From Bombus terrestris (lineage: Eukaryota; Arthropoda; Insecta; Hymenoptera; Apidae), in assembly GCF_910591885.1 (NCBI RefSeq), contig NC_063280.1:3100001-3164000 (forward strand): 64,000 nt of DNA. Reading direction: 5' to 3'. Position numbers and translations under genes: made by a program. Each line of letters begins with the position of its first letter. Positions within the stretch are counted from its first letter, which is position 1. Below the pieces are notes generated by a model, which worked only from the letters and a program-made list of their open reading frames with translations, was not told where the DNA came from and made no database searches. Below, piece after piece: positions 53,235 through 64,000 of this stretch.

Positions 53235-53561
53235 TCATGCGACGTAACGATGAATATCTGAATTATTACATGTATGTAGTAATTTAAATGGGTCTAGAGG
53301 AAGGACAAGTAAGGATGTTTTATTTGTTAACAAGGTGATATAGTTTGTGTACTTAATAACGGTATGCCGCATTCTTTTGAAACAACAGACCGAAATCGAC
53401 GTTTCTGGAAGTCGCTGCTTGGCGACAACTATGCACTCGTCGATACATTGTATGCCCCTCGTCGGGCAAATAAGGTGATCCGCCTGCGACATTGTAGGAC
53501 CGCGAGCGACGGCCAGAAACGCGATCCATACTAAAACCTCGCAGCGTAACAAAACGTACAC
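53235..53561 (-). CDS. Candidate small secreted cysteine-rich protein
   Basis: The ATG at 53561-53559 opens 108 codons on the minus strand. The first about 21 residues (MYVLLRCEVLVWIAFLAVARG) are hydrophobic enough for a signal peptide. Then comes a cysteine-rich block with spacing C-x6-C-x3-C-x15-CC in the stretch beginning ICPTRGIQCIDEC. The codons up to about 53370 are GC-rich; the last 45 codons look like noncoding AT-rich DNA, so the true end may be an intron donor I could not place. It lies in the GC-shifted segment, so a chance frame in a retroelement remnant is an equally good explanation. No family is recognised. Confidence 0.25.
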   Translation of the reverse strand: MYVLLRCEVLVWIAFLAVARGPTMSQADHLICPTRGIQCIDECIVVAKQRLPETSISVCCFKRMRHTVIKYTNYITLLTNKTSLLVLPLDPFKLLHTCNNSDIHRYVA

Positions 53562-53809
53562 ATCCCTCTTTTTTGATACTACATGTATTCAGTTAAAGTT
53601 GTTTTATTGTAAAATGCATCTAAAGTATAAAATATACTTTTACTTTATAAAGAGAATTGAAATTATAAATAATTTATCATTGCAGTGAATAAAATACTTT
53701 ATTATAAAAATTATTACTACATTTGTTTTCATTTTTTATTATGTAATTAACGTAAACGCGTTAATTATTTTTATTAAATATCAAATTTTTATAATTTGAA
53801 TAATTAATA

Positions 53810-55362
53810 TTATTGTAAATTAACTTTAGAATTGTATCGTAACTTTGCTTTGTTTAGTTTATCATATTCTTGTGCTCGATTATACAATAATACTCCTATT
53901 ATTACTAGAGATGTTCCCATAGCAGATAAACCAGTTACAGGGTTATTAAATAGTAAAACAGAGAGCCAGATTAAAGATGCTCTCTTTGCTGTATTAACGA
54001 CACTGCAATGATACAAAATACAGTTAGTAATCAAATTTCAAAATATCTTATAAATATTTTATTTTAAAATAGCATAAAAAACACACCTATGTGTCACAGG
54101 ACTGATGTAATTCATAAGTACATATGCTGTAATACTTTGAAAATGGAAGAACACTCCATTAAGTAAAAATGCTGTGAATAATTTAAAACTCAAAGAATGT
54201 TCAAGTGTTGGTAAATCTACAAATAAGATCAATACTGGTATTTGTACCACTATTGATGCTAAACTAGTATAGAATTGCAGTTCTGCAGGCCTGTAATTTC
54301 ATATTATTAATGAATGTAAAAAAATTAGTTGAATAGTTTAAGATATAAATGGCAATAAATAAAAGATCTAATATTAATATATATATATATATATATATAT
54401 AATACTTACGTATATCTAAAATTATCACCACTGATTAACATTTTGGAATAAACATTTTGTAAACATTCTGTTACATTAGTAGCCATAGCTGCAATAAATC
54501 CTCTGAGGTCAAAACTAATTTCGTTTATTGAACATAGAGCTAGACCACACATTAAAGGAATTAAAGATAAATTTACATATAACCCTGTATGTTCCCCTGT
54601 AAATAATATATTAATTTAATATTTCGAATAACAAATATTTATATAACTTAAAAATATTTGTAAGCAAAAATGTTTATTAAAAGATTGTATATTAATAATA
54701 GAAAATAAAATATAACTATATATTGATTCTTACCTAATAAATATCTGCTAATAAGGACGGTAAATAGCGGCGCACTACTTTTAATAGTTTCTGTGAAACT
54801 CACTGCTACATAATTAAGTGATACTAGCCCTAGTACTACAGTTGTAAACCTTGTACATCCAACCAATATCATATGCTTATAAAAACCTGCTGGTCTCATT
54901 AATCTGGGACGTGTTTTGTACATTCCACATGGAAAATACATTTGAATAAATCCACAAACTGTGGTCATTAACATTTGACAAGCACCTATTCAAATAAATT
55001 AACACTTAATATTAAAGGCAAAAATCGTTAACATTTCAAGTCTATAATTTTAAACATGAAATAGAAAAGAAAGTTTATATCAGTTTAGATATTAACTTAC
55101 CCAAAATTGTAGGATTGCCTTCCATATATGATAATATGTATTTATTCAAGAATAAAGTACATCCACTAATGAGATACCATAATACTAGAAATAACATTGC
55201 TCTGGGATAGAATGAACCACCCATAGTTTCACTTGTTACAATCGTTTCTTCGTGTTTCTTAATATTTTCTTCATATGATTTAGTTTCACCATCATGTATT
55301 AATTGCTGTTCTGTGTCACGAGGTGTTAACGCGTAATTTATACGAACAGAATGATTTTCCAT
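53810..55362 (-). CDS. Slc35e2: SLC35E2-like transporter (drug/metabolite superfamily)
   Basis: Exons are 55362-55101, 54985-54734, 54596-54410, 54290-54087 and 54002-53810, 1098 bases (365 aa). The frame is open upstream of 55362 but only from a non-ATG codon, so the ATG at 55362 is taken. After a polar N-terminus of about 50 residues come the membrane segments of the triose-phosphate transporter/EamA fold. Segments that match SLC35E2A/B include FLNKYIL, TRFTTVVLGLVSLNYVAVSF, TVLISRYLLGEHTGLYVNLS, LQNVYSKML, AELQFYTS and ISPVTHSV; the C-terminal helix reads GTSLVIIGVLLYNRA. SLC35 proteins move nucleotide sugars or related anions across Golgi/ER membranes; the E2 substrate is unknown. It shares orientation with the prenylcysteine oxidase gene 600 bp upstream. 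Confidence 0.93.
54375..54402. repeat. (AT)n microsatellite
   Basis: About 14 AT units in the intron between the third and fourth coding exons of the SLC35E2-like gene, beside the splice donor. Confidence 0.85.
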
Positions 55363-55961
55363 TACATACAGTTTCTTTTCAAGTGAAATGTTTATAACAT
55401 TACATACAACTTTGCTTCTGAGATCACATTTTTCACATGTCACATTCGTATGATATTGACATTCATATGTTTCATTCAAGGATTAAAGAGGTTATGTTCT
55501 TAGAGACTTTTAAATTTATAACAAAAATCTTAATTTTAATGTATTATGCAACATGAAAAGCTTTTGATATTAACATTGATACACAATTTTTACTTGATTA
55601 CACTTGAGTAATAATAGTTATTTTATAATCATTGCATTATTATAAAATAGTATATATTTGTAGTTATACTAAATTCGTATGTTTACCATATGATCATTTC
55701 TACTTAGCACTTCAGAAACTAATTGCAGTTGAAATAAAAATTTCTACTTATTTTGTTTTAATATAAATTAACATGAATAATATGAAATAAGCATAACATA
55801 ATTAAAATTATATACTGTGTGAAATTATAAGTTAAAAACTGTTCATGTTTGTAATAAAAAATATTACAGTAATTTAAATGATAGCTTTATTACAAAAATT
55901 ATACACATTTTACAATTTTTAAAATTAAAACTAATATTATCTGTTTTATACTAATCTTATA
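55363..55961. other. Short intergenic region between two minus-strand genes
   Basis: AT-rich. It should contain the 5' UTR and promoter of the SLC35E2-like gene and the 3' UTR of the prenylcysteine oxidase gene. No further feature is seen. Confidence 0.6.
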
Positions 55962-57999
55962 TTACAATTCAGTGGATAATTTTTTTTTAAGTGAACTTGT
56001 TTTTATAGTTTTTTCAAAACAAGACTTTCTAAAAAAATCTCTATGTGCTAATAATGCAACATTTCTTCCACCTATTGCACTCATTTCCATTGCACTAGCT
56101 ATCCATTCAATAGCATTAACATGATAGAGTGCATTATGCAATTTAAATTTTGCTTCATGAATTTTTGTTGAATATTCAGGATATGCCTTCCAAGCAATCT
56201 GTTTTATTTCTTGAATCTTAAATATAACAAATTAATTTTATGTTGCATGTCATATATATCATAGTTTATATAAATATTATAAAGTAGTCTTACATTTGAA
56301 AACATTCCATTTATAGTATTTGACTTTAAAGGTTTATTGCTAAATATTTTCCAAACATTACTATTCTTCATTGAACCTTCTACAGAATTTAACCTTCCCA
56401 AAGAACTAATTATCGTTCTGTTAGGATCACAGCTTAAAATATTATCTAATTCTGCCTCTAAGCCAAAATAGTGTGGTTTTAAATCTGCTTTCACGAATGT
56501 AGCTATAGTTTCATGGTACTTCGCAGGACTGAAAAAATCATTGTTTGGAAACCCTTCAAAAGTTATAGGAAATTCTTGATTATGGATAAGTGGAATTGCC
56601 AGTATTACAATATCATATGTTGCTTTCATTATATTTGTACTGTCTGAAATAGAAATCATTCCTTAATCGTTATAAAAATATCATTTATCATTTTTACATC
56701 ATACCTTGATTATGATAATGCACTTCATATAAATTTTGAGTACCATTGTTTAGTATGTTAACAATTTTAGTCACATGTGAAGGCACAACATTTACTTGTT
56801 TATTTCTATATATTAAATGTTCAGGTACCTAAAATATTAGTACAATGATTGACTATGAAATGAAAATATCTTTTCTACAAAATTAACAAAAAAAAAAAAC
56901 AACCTTTTTATTTCCCCCTTTTACAGACCACAAATTAAAACCTGCTCCAGCTAAAGACACAAAACCAACAAAACTATGAACATTTGTATCCTGCCCATAA
57001 TTTACTACTAATGTTGTCTTCACAAGTTCATTAATTATTTTTTCTGAATAACCCAGATTCAAAATTTCACTTTTAATAGATTTCTCTAACAACTTTGGAA
57101 ATTCAGGATTCATAGATAACAAAAGACTACTGATATTCATGAAAACTTCTCCATCATCCTGTAGATGGTATATTTTTTCAAAGTTATTTATTACAGAAGT
57201 TACGTATCTGTTTAAAATTAATAAAATCAACTATTACTGTAATATCAAATATATGTGATGGGATGTTTGATATACTTTTTTAAGAATACATATGGGATAC
57301 CTGTTGAGACTGAATGGCTGAACACCATATCTGTAAATTAATTTAATAAATGATAATATCTTCCAGTTACTCTCTTCAAATATAATTTCATTGCCATTCC
57401 AAATACTTGTTCTTTTACCTTTAGATGGTCTGTGTTCTAAACCTAAATCAACAGACGTACATTTTAGATATTTATGAAATTATATCTGTAGAAATGTAAA
57501 AATAAGAAAACAAAGTACCGAGTAATTCAACAAAATTTCGCATATATTTATTGTGAGGATGTATGACTGAACCTCCAGCTTCGAATTCATTACCGTCAAT
57601 TTTTATAGTGGCCAAACGCCCACCGATAATTTTTGCTTCGTATAAATCGATATTAAGATTATTATTAAATAGTTCTGTAAGAAAATGAGAACTTGCTGCG
57701 CCACCAATACCACCTCCAATAATTGCTAAAAAAACAAAGTTTTCAATTATTGTTATATATCTTATTAAACGTGAAAATAATATGCTTCATTGCTTGAAAT
57801 CAGTTGAAATACATTTGCTTTGCCTCAATTTTCTTATGTTTTAAACGTAAAAATATTACATAAAATTATTTTATATCATTAGTATATTCTTTTACTCACC
57901 TATATTTGGCTTACACTTTTCATAACAAATTCCTCTTTTAAAAATCAGTATACCTAACAAAATTATACGCCAATTCATGATCTCGATTATTATGTTCAT
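55962..57999 (-). CDS. Pcyox1: Prenylcysteine oxidase
   Basis: FAD-dependent thioether oxidase that splits free farnesyl- or geranylgeranyl-cysteine (from breakdown of prenylated proteins) into cysteine, a prenyl aldehyde and H2O2; lysosomal/secretory in animals. Exons are 57999-57900, 57725-57519, 57442-57301, 57207-56904, 56828-56705, 56643-56294 and 56216-55962, 1482 bases (493 aa, human about 505). The N-terminus has a hydrophobic signal (NWRIILLGILIF). The dinucleotide-binding fold AIIGGGIGGAASSHFL starts at residue 34, followed by the conserved DLYEAKIIGGRLATI and GNEFEAGGSVIHP. The C-terminal NALYHVNAIEWIASAMEMSA is also typical. The donor of the fourth exon (AAG|GTTGTT) is weak but the frame supports it. 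Confidence 0.95.
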
Positions 58000-58509
58000 G
58001 TCGTACTATTTTCACAGAAATTTAATTGTCTATATATATATGTATATCAATGGTTAACGTTATGTTACATTATTTTTTATTAATGACTAGTATATTTTCT
58101 AATTTAATACTTATATAGTCTATAAAATTATAGAGCTTATACTATATACTACATATAAATATGATTTATTATATCCTACAATGTGATTGATATCTAATAA
58201 AACGTAATATAAATTACAAAATTAATTAAATTATTTTACATAAATCCAGGCATTGTATTTTAAATACAATAAATTATGTACCTACGTTAAATACATACAT
58301 ATAGTGGTATTTGAGTTTCACTAGTCAACAGCCAATAGTTGCAGCCCCAATAATCAAATTTTGTTTATGTTGAACAGAATATCCATATGTAGTCTGTGTA
58401 GTTTTATTGCCTCCATGATAGGGGGAGCACGTGTAATATATTCTTGTACAGTTAACCTTACTCTTGGAAACATTTTTATATTTATTTATGTGAGTCCTTC
58501 GAATTAATA
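58000..58509. promoter_or_regulatory. Bidirectional promoter region, prenylcysteine oxidase / BRX1
   Basis: About 510 bp separate the two divergent ATGs. The interval contains a CCAAT element (GCCAATAG at about 58331) and a GC-richer patch at 58.32-58.45 kb, as expected for a shared promoter. No TATA box stands out. Confidence 0.45.
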
Positions 58510-59856
58510 ATGGCGAAAAAGGAATTAAAACGTAAACGAATCGATAATCTTAATAAAGAAAATATACCACAACCCGAAGTTTTACCAGCAAAAAGAATAT
58601 CCGATGAGCCGCCACCAAAAAAGGTTTAAAAATATCTTTTTTCTGTTTTATTCAACTTCTAGCAAGTAGAGATATAAATATATATAAAACATATTTCAAT
58701 TGGTAATAAATTTGTTATACATTTTCATTTTATGTTATAGATAAAATGGATTAATAAGCAAAGAGTGTTAGTATTTGCTACTAGGGGAATCAGCTATAGA
58801 CATCGTCATCTCATGGATGATTTAAAAACTCTTATGCCTCACCATCGCCCTGAATCTAAAATAGAACGTACTAAAAATTTACAAGTGATTAATGAAATAT
58901 GTGAAATGAAAAATTGCAATAAATCAATATTATTTGAAGGCAGAAGAAAAAGGGATTTATATTTATGGTTTTCTAACATTTCGGTAGGACCATGTGCAAA
59001 ATTTCTTGTTGAAAATAGTACGTATTATAATACTTAATTATAGAATGTTAAATTCTATAAACTCATATTATATCATATTATAAATAATCTTAATGTCACA
59101 AATGGATTAATGACTTCTATGTTGTAGTTTATACTATGGCAGAATTAAAAATGACTGGAAATTGTTTAAGAGGTTCTAGACCATTGTTATCATTTGATGA
59201 GAATTTTAACACAAAACCACATTATGGTTTGTTGAAAGAATTGTTTGTTCAAATCTTTGGTGTTCCTAATCATCATCCTAAGAGTCAACCATTTTTTGAC
59301 CATATATATACATTCACTATATTAGACAATAGAATATGGTTTAGAAATTTTCAAATTTTAACAGAAGATGGAGGTTTAGCTGAAATAGGTCCAAGATTTG
59401 TATTAAATCCAATAAAAATATTTGCTAATAGCTTTAGTGGAGAAGTACTTTGGGATAATCCTTCTTATATATCCCCTGCTAAGGTATAAATCAATCAAAT
59501 TCTTGTGATAAATTTAATGTGTGACAAAATTAAAAGTACTAAATTTAATAATTATAACATTTTAAATATTACAGTTTCGACAGTCTTTGAAGAAGAATAT
59601 TGCTGGTAAATACATAAATAAGGTAGAACAGAAAGTGGCACAAGAGAGTAGTAAACCAAAGGAATCATATTCATTAAATCCCATGGATGAAATATTTAAA
59701 GGTGATCCATTAGAGAAAGCAATAGAATTACAACAGAAAGAAACAAAAGAAGTACAGGCTAATGATAATGGAAAGAGAAAAAAAATTAAGATGCGATTAG
59801 GGAAGAAGATAAAAAAAAATAATTCTAAAAAGAAAAAAAAGGAATTAATACTGTAA
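58510..59856 (+). CDS. BRIX1: Ribosome biogenesis protein BRX1 homologue
   Basis: Nucleolar factor needed for pre-60S ribosomal subunit assembly, binding pre-rRNA through the Brix domain. Exons are 58510-58623, 58741-59017, 59128-59483 and 59575-59856, 1029 bases (342 aa, human 353). A lysine-rich N-terminus (residues 1-40) is followed by the Brix domain (about 45-235): RVLVFATRGISYRHRHLMDD, the CNKSILFEGRRKRDLYLW segment, MTGNCLRGSRPLLSFD and the HHPKSQPFFDHIYTF loop. After EIGPRFVLNP comes a lysine-rich tail (about 300-342), a likely nucleolar signal. No anomalies. An AATAAA near 59.9 kb ends the gene. Confidence 0.97.
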
Positions 59857-60300
59857 CATTGCATTCAAAAGTTTCTATTATATTGTAATAATATTACGTT
59901 AATAAAATTTTGTTTAACTATTTCATAAACAATATATTTTTATTCTTCATACAGTGTAATATACATACTTTATAAAGACAAGCCCAGAAGAATTAGCAAT
60001 CTAAAATATATAAAATACACGTATATGAACTTTATACATATCTTGTTTAAATTTTATATAATTTATATACTGCACATACATTTTCATAGAACTACATAGC
60101 AACGTGATTTATTTAAAACAGTTTGTATAAAATGCATAATGTTAAATACGATTGAATAAACATGTATAATTACTTTGTATAATTACACATCATTGAAGAA
60201 AAAAATTACATTATTGCACTTAATATAATTCATAAACAAAGATATAGACAGAAAACGAATATTTGATTCCATCGATAATAAGATAATATTCTACGTTATA

Positions 60301-60336
<36 letters not shown>

Positions 60337-61784
60337 AATATATTATAATGTATTATATAGGCTTGAAATAAAAGTAAATTTATTATCGTAGTATATGTCA
60401 TTTGATAATACTACATAAAGTTATTCATAGATTCTTATCGCGTTATAAATTGCGCTGGCACATATTTGTACTTGATTTAGTTACATTAAAGCACACTTTA
60501 TAGGATACCTTATACATTGCATATTAATGCAGATGCTTGTATGTTTTCATGTATAAACTCTAAGCTCAAATTTAAATTGACTTAAGATGTTAATTAAGAA
60601 TTATTTAAACAATAACAATCATTCAGGTATGAAAATTCAGGTATAGATTTAAAATTTAAAAATAGCGAGATGGTTATTATAGTTACACATTATACTTTTC
60701 TTTTTTCACTTAATATTAAAAAAGCACCTAAAATAAAACATACAAAAATATTTTATTATTTGCATATACCACATGATAATAATGTATTTCAGAACTAGAA
60801 GATAAGATATTAAAGACCTTAGAACCAACACAAATGTATTACGGAATCACATAAGTATAGAAATTGAGGTTGCAATAACATTGGGGTAGTTCAATTTAGA
60901 TTTTACAAATCCAAAATAATTCAGTCTCGACGTCACGATTCCGTAGTATACATACTTAGTTCTTTCGATTTTAGTGAATAATAGCACTTGTAGATCTTTC
61001 ATATCATTTTTCACATCTTCAGTTGTGTCATTCATTATTTTCATTATATAGAAAATTATATATTTATGTTACATTTATAAATACTGATAACAATTCTAAA
61101 AGGAAAAGAAAACCGTATTCTCTCCAAGATAGTAAAAACCAATTTTTTTTGTTGATGTTTTTATGAAAATATATGTATCTAAGGACTTTAAAAAATGCAT
61201 GATTAAAATCTGTATTCTCCATATATAGTAAGTATTATAAAAATAGCAAACAATACTTTTACTAATAAATTTTACAAAATCGTACATAAAATATAAACGG
61301 CCGTTGATCTTTTCTTAATTTAATATTTTTATAATCAAAATACATAATTTTCATGGTTTTCGTGTAATAGCTTTTAGAAATACTAATTAATATCATTTTT
61401 ATGCATTTTTTAAGGATATGCTAAACTGATTAAAAACTGATTAGAAATCCTGAGTTACAAATCAAAGATATTTTGTACATATATGGCAGTAGTTTTAGAT
61501 GTATAAAAAGATTTGTTAATTGATAAGTTTAAGCTGTTATATAAATATAGCTTATAACTTCAATGTAAGGTACATATTCGTAATCATATGTACATACATA
61601 TATATATTATATAATTGCTATTACACTATTATTATATAATATTATATAATGTATGTATAATAGTATATATGTATGTATATGATGATCTTAATTTTATGAT
61701 ATAATGTGATGATATAATGTAGCATAAAAGCATCTATAAAAGTGAAGGAATATTGGGAAGGAAGTTTGTGCTCTAGCATAATAC
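59857..61784. other. AT-rich region between convergent genes
   Basis: Contains the 3' UTR of BRX1 on the left and probably a long 3' UTR of the minus-strand SLC44A1 homologue on the right. The small minus-strand frames near 60.85-61.29 kb do not resemble any protein. A (TA)n tract is listed separately. Confidence 0.6.
60305..60332. repeat. (AT)n microsatellite
   Basis: About 14 dinucleotide units in the intergenic region between BRX1 and SLC44A1. Confidence 0.85.
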
Positions 61785-64000
61785 TTATGTGTTCATTGGT
61801 ATTAATTCATGTGATTGTTGTCCATTTGAACTAGTATTAGATCCAATTTGAGCTAATGCTGACTGACGCCACTTTCCATTCTCTCCATTTAAATTCTTGT
61901 CCTCACAGATACAAAGAAACAGTGTATCTATTACAGTCTGTAATAAAACATGAAATGATAAATATGTATATGATTCATGTAATCTATTCATATAAACAAT
62001 CTTTATAATATACCTCATAAAGAGAAATAATACAATGAGCAATAAAAAATGCAAAAACACAGATAACAAAAATTGGTGCTGCATAAAAATGTAATCTGGG
62101 ATCCTGTTTCATAAATAGCAATCCAACACTCCCTGTTGCAGCAGTGACAAAACATTTACCCAAAAATAGAATAAAATCTCCTATTCCATTAATTACCGCA
62201 ATTTGTAAAGCATTACTAACAAGAGCTGTAAATGCCTACAAAAGTAGAAAAATGTAAATTATTGCATTATATTTTCTATAGCATTAGTTTTATAAATTTT
62301 TAGCAGATGAAAATAAATTATAACATACGATTTTAGCTGCATTGCAAAAGTGTGTTCCTTCAATGGCAACTACAGTATATGCGTTATGATTCATATATCG
62401 AATAAATTTTTCTAAGCAATAAAAACAGCATATGCAGCATTTTAAACCACACTGTGCACATGGAGATGTTTCTTTGCTTTTCTCGAATCTATGGAATATT
62501 TATATTACAAATTTTTATATTTTATACATCTTATAGACTCATCTATGTTTATTAGTAAAACATACTTAGCATAAAGATATGTCAAGATCAAACGAGGTAA
62601 CTTAAAAAGTGTTATTAAAAATGAACCACAAGCTACAGAACCTAGGTGATAACTAACTAAATTTCCCATAGCAGAACATACTGGGGATGCACTAGCGTCT
62701 TTGCCTCTGAAATAATAAATATATATATCATATAAATATATATATTCTACTTTATTTATATGCACAAGACAATTGTTCTTATAATATTACCTGAAATACC
62801 AGTGAGCTACAGCTCCTGATATCACCATATCTTGGCAAGAAATAATGAATTCAGACGTCCATATTAATCCTATGATATACACCCACCACATATATTTTAC
62901 CCAAGTTGGGTCTACATATTCCACAAGTGTGAAAGCTAAAACACTTTAATGGTAATAACAAATGCTAAATTAAAAAAGGGGCATGTTAGATATGTTAGTA
63001 CAGACTTACTTTTAAATGAGTCAAGAGAAAAGTCAAATTTCCTTTCTTCTACATATGCACTTTTTTCTCTAATTAGACTAAAATTTAGAGGATCAAATAT
63101 ATGACTTTTATACATCTGCACAGATTTTGTTCCAGGATAATCTATAATTTTTGCATTGTTATATAAATATTACTTCTATTTTGAGATTATGCAACACAGA
63201 CAAATTAAAATACTTACTGGCTGTAGCAAGGCAAAGAATTACAGTTACCCAAAATGCAAAAAATAATATCAGAGCAGTAAACGTTAATAAGGGTTGAAAA
63301 AATAAACCTGGTAATTCTGCTAAACATTTAGCACTTTCTTTGAATAATGCTGTCATAAATCCAATACGTTTTCTTAATATGCTTAAAACTAATAATAAAA
63401 TGACCTAAAATATATGAAAATTTATAAGAGAAACAAATATTTTAACCAAACAAAAAAGTAATAGTTAATGATAGTTACTTACAGTTATTATTGTTGCAAT
63501 AATAGAAAAGGCTAGAAACGCTCTTTCATTTCTAACAGATTCTTCTAGAAGCTGATTTGGATTAGTCTTATCCAAAGTTCTTTTAATCTCTATATATGTC
63601 CACCATAATAATACACTTCCAGCTATACAATCAAATATATGAATTACATTCTATTGAATAACAGTTTAAATAATCAGATTTTTTAACACTTTTTTGTATT
63701 TCAATAATTTACCTATAGTAGTTATGCTGACAAGAATCATCACAATCCATGTTACAATACTTGCTAATAAATGAAATATGGCAATCATAAAGAGAGATAA
63801 GACTGAAATGAAACATTTCATTGAATTATTTTTATAGAACATATAGAATTAACAATGAATATAATAAATTTCATACCAAAAGCTAAGAAGGATAAAGACA
63901 AAATCTCTCTCCATGTTTTATACAAATCTCCTAAAATTTGTTCAATAATATCCCAAGAATTAATAAGGCCATATAAATTTGCAATTATAGTTTCTCCCAC
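61785..64000 (-). CDS. Slc44a1: Choline transporter-like protein 1 (SLC44A1) homologue, 5' part outside the window, apparent frameshift
   Basis: Multi-pass choline transporter family of plasma membrane and mitochondria. Visible exons are 64000-63877 (cut by the edge), 63802-63713, 63623-63483, 63404-63218, 63141-63010, 62935-62791, 62706-62566, 62488-62329, 62235-62014 and 61937-61785. Matches to SLC44A1 include SILRKRIGFMTALFKESAKC, YMWWVYIIGLIWTSEFI, GAVAHWYF, LVSYHLGSVACGSFLITL, LKCCICCFYCLEKFIRYMN, HNAYTVVAIEGTHFCNAAK and FLGKCFVTAATGSVGLL. In exon 63623-63483 the phase from the upstream exon gives GSVLLWW and then runs to a stop, whereas the downstream frame starts TYIEIK: one extra G in the run 63600-63602 breaks the frame. 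It may be a real mutation or an assembly error. Confidence 0.9.

Larger units (their letters stand above)
52195..53575. other. GC-shifted segment, possible old retroelement or LTR
   Basis: Base composition is clearly richer in GC than the AT-rich DNA on both sides, with fairly sharp edges near 52195 and 53575. It contains a 23-bp tandem repeat and open frames on the minus strand (52602-52964, rich in T/S/P; 53025-53207; 53235-53561). Read on the minus strand, the left edge ends with GGTCGAATAAAAGTTTTGTC, like a polyadenylation signal at the end of an LTR or transcript. No reverse transcriptase or integrase is seen and matching LTR ends were not found. It lies between convergent genes, so it is not an obvious promoter. 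Identity is open. Confidence 0.4.

Noticed and set aside
55363..55479. Upstream extension of the SLC35E2-like first exon
   Set aside because: The frame is open but begins at TTG after a stop; no ATG or acceptor supports extra coding sequence.
1..64000. CRISPR arrays, operons, prokaryotic origins or attachment sites
   Set aside because: The window is a eukaryotic nuclear sequence with spliced genes; no spaced direct repeats of CRISPR type are present.
1..64000. TTAGG telomere repeats, rRNA genes or mitochondrial insertions
   Set aside because: No such arrays or conserved rRNA segments were seen by eye.

Overview
The window is nuclear DNA from an insect. The genes have many small introns with GT-AG borders, the intergenic DNA is very AT-rich, and the recognisable proteins are animal ones with insect-like forms (a CaaX-ending B-type lamin, a CTL1-type SLC44, an SLC35E2, a BRX1). 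The composition, with AT-rich DNA broken by GC- and CpG-richer islands, and the mariner-like miniature elements would suit a bee or another aculeate hymenopteran. That last step is inference; nothing here fixes the species.

Left part (1 to about 24.7 kb): almost no gene that can be called. It holds two miniature inverted-repeat elements of mariner/Tc1 type (14.17-14.60 kb and 17.24-17.45 kb), a 1.5-kb minisatellite with a 15-bp unit (19.17-20.64 kb), a CT microsatellite, a CpG-rich promoter-like island (18.12-18.48 kb) and two weak candidate first coding exons (minus strand near 15.5 kb, plus strand near 23.7 kb). The area may be intron or 5' flank of genes outside the window.

Right part (24.7-64 kb) is a gene cluster: tRNA-Val(UAC) on the minus strand; a B-type lamin (minus, 8 coding exons, 599 aa); a divergent uncharacterised disordered protein with KEN boxes and many S/T-P sites (plus, 8 exons, 1135 aa); a chromatin-reader protein with KAT6/SAMD1-like winged helix, double PHD finger and SAM domain (plus, 5 exons, 659 aa); a TMEM59 homologue (minus, 289 aa); cystathionine gamma-lyase (plus, 385 aa); a GC-shifted segment that may be an old retroelement; an SLC35E2-like nucleotide-sugar/triose-phosphate-type transporter (minus, 365 aa); prenylcysteine oxidase (minus, 493 aa) head-to-head with ribosome-biogenesis factor BRX1 (plus, 342 aa); and the 3' two-thirds of a choline transporter-like SLC44A1 homologue (minus) that runs off the right edge and carries an apparent one-base frameshift.

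Exon borders were set by hand from GT/AG sites and reading-frame phase. For every complete gene the exon lengths sum to a whole number of codons, which supports the models. Functions come from remembered family sequences, not from a search. The genes form no operon-like pathway; the visible organisation is several divergent pairs with short shared upstream regions. Two CTCF-like motifs bracket the lamin gene.
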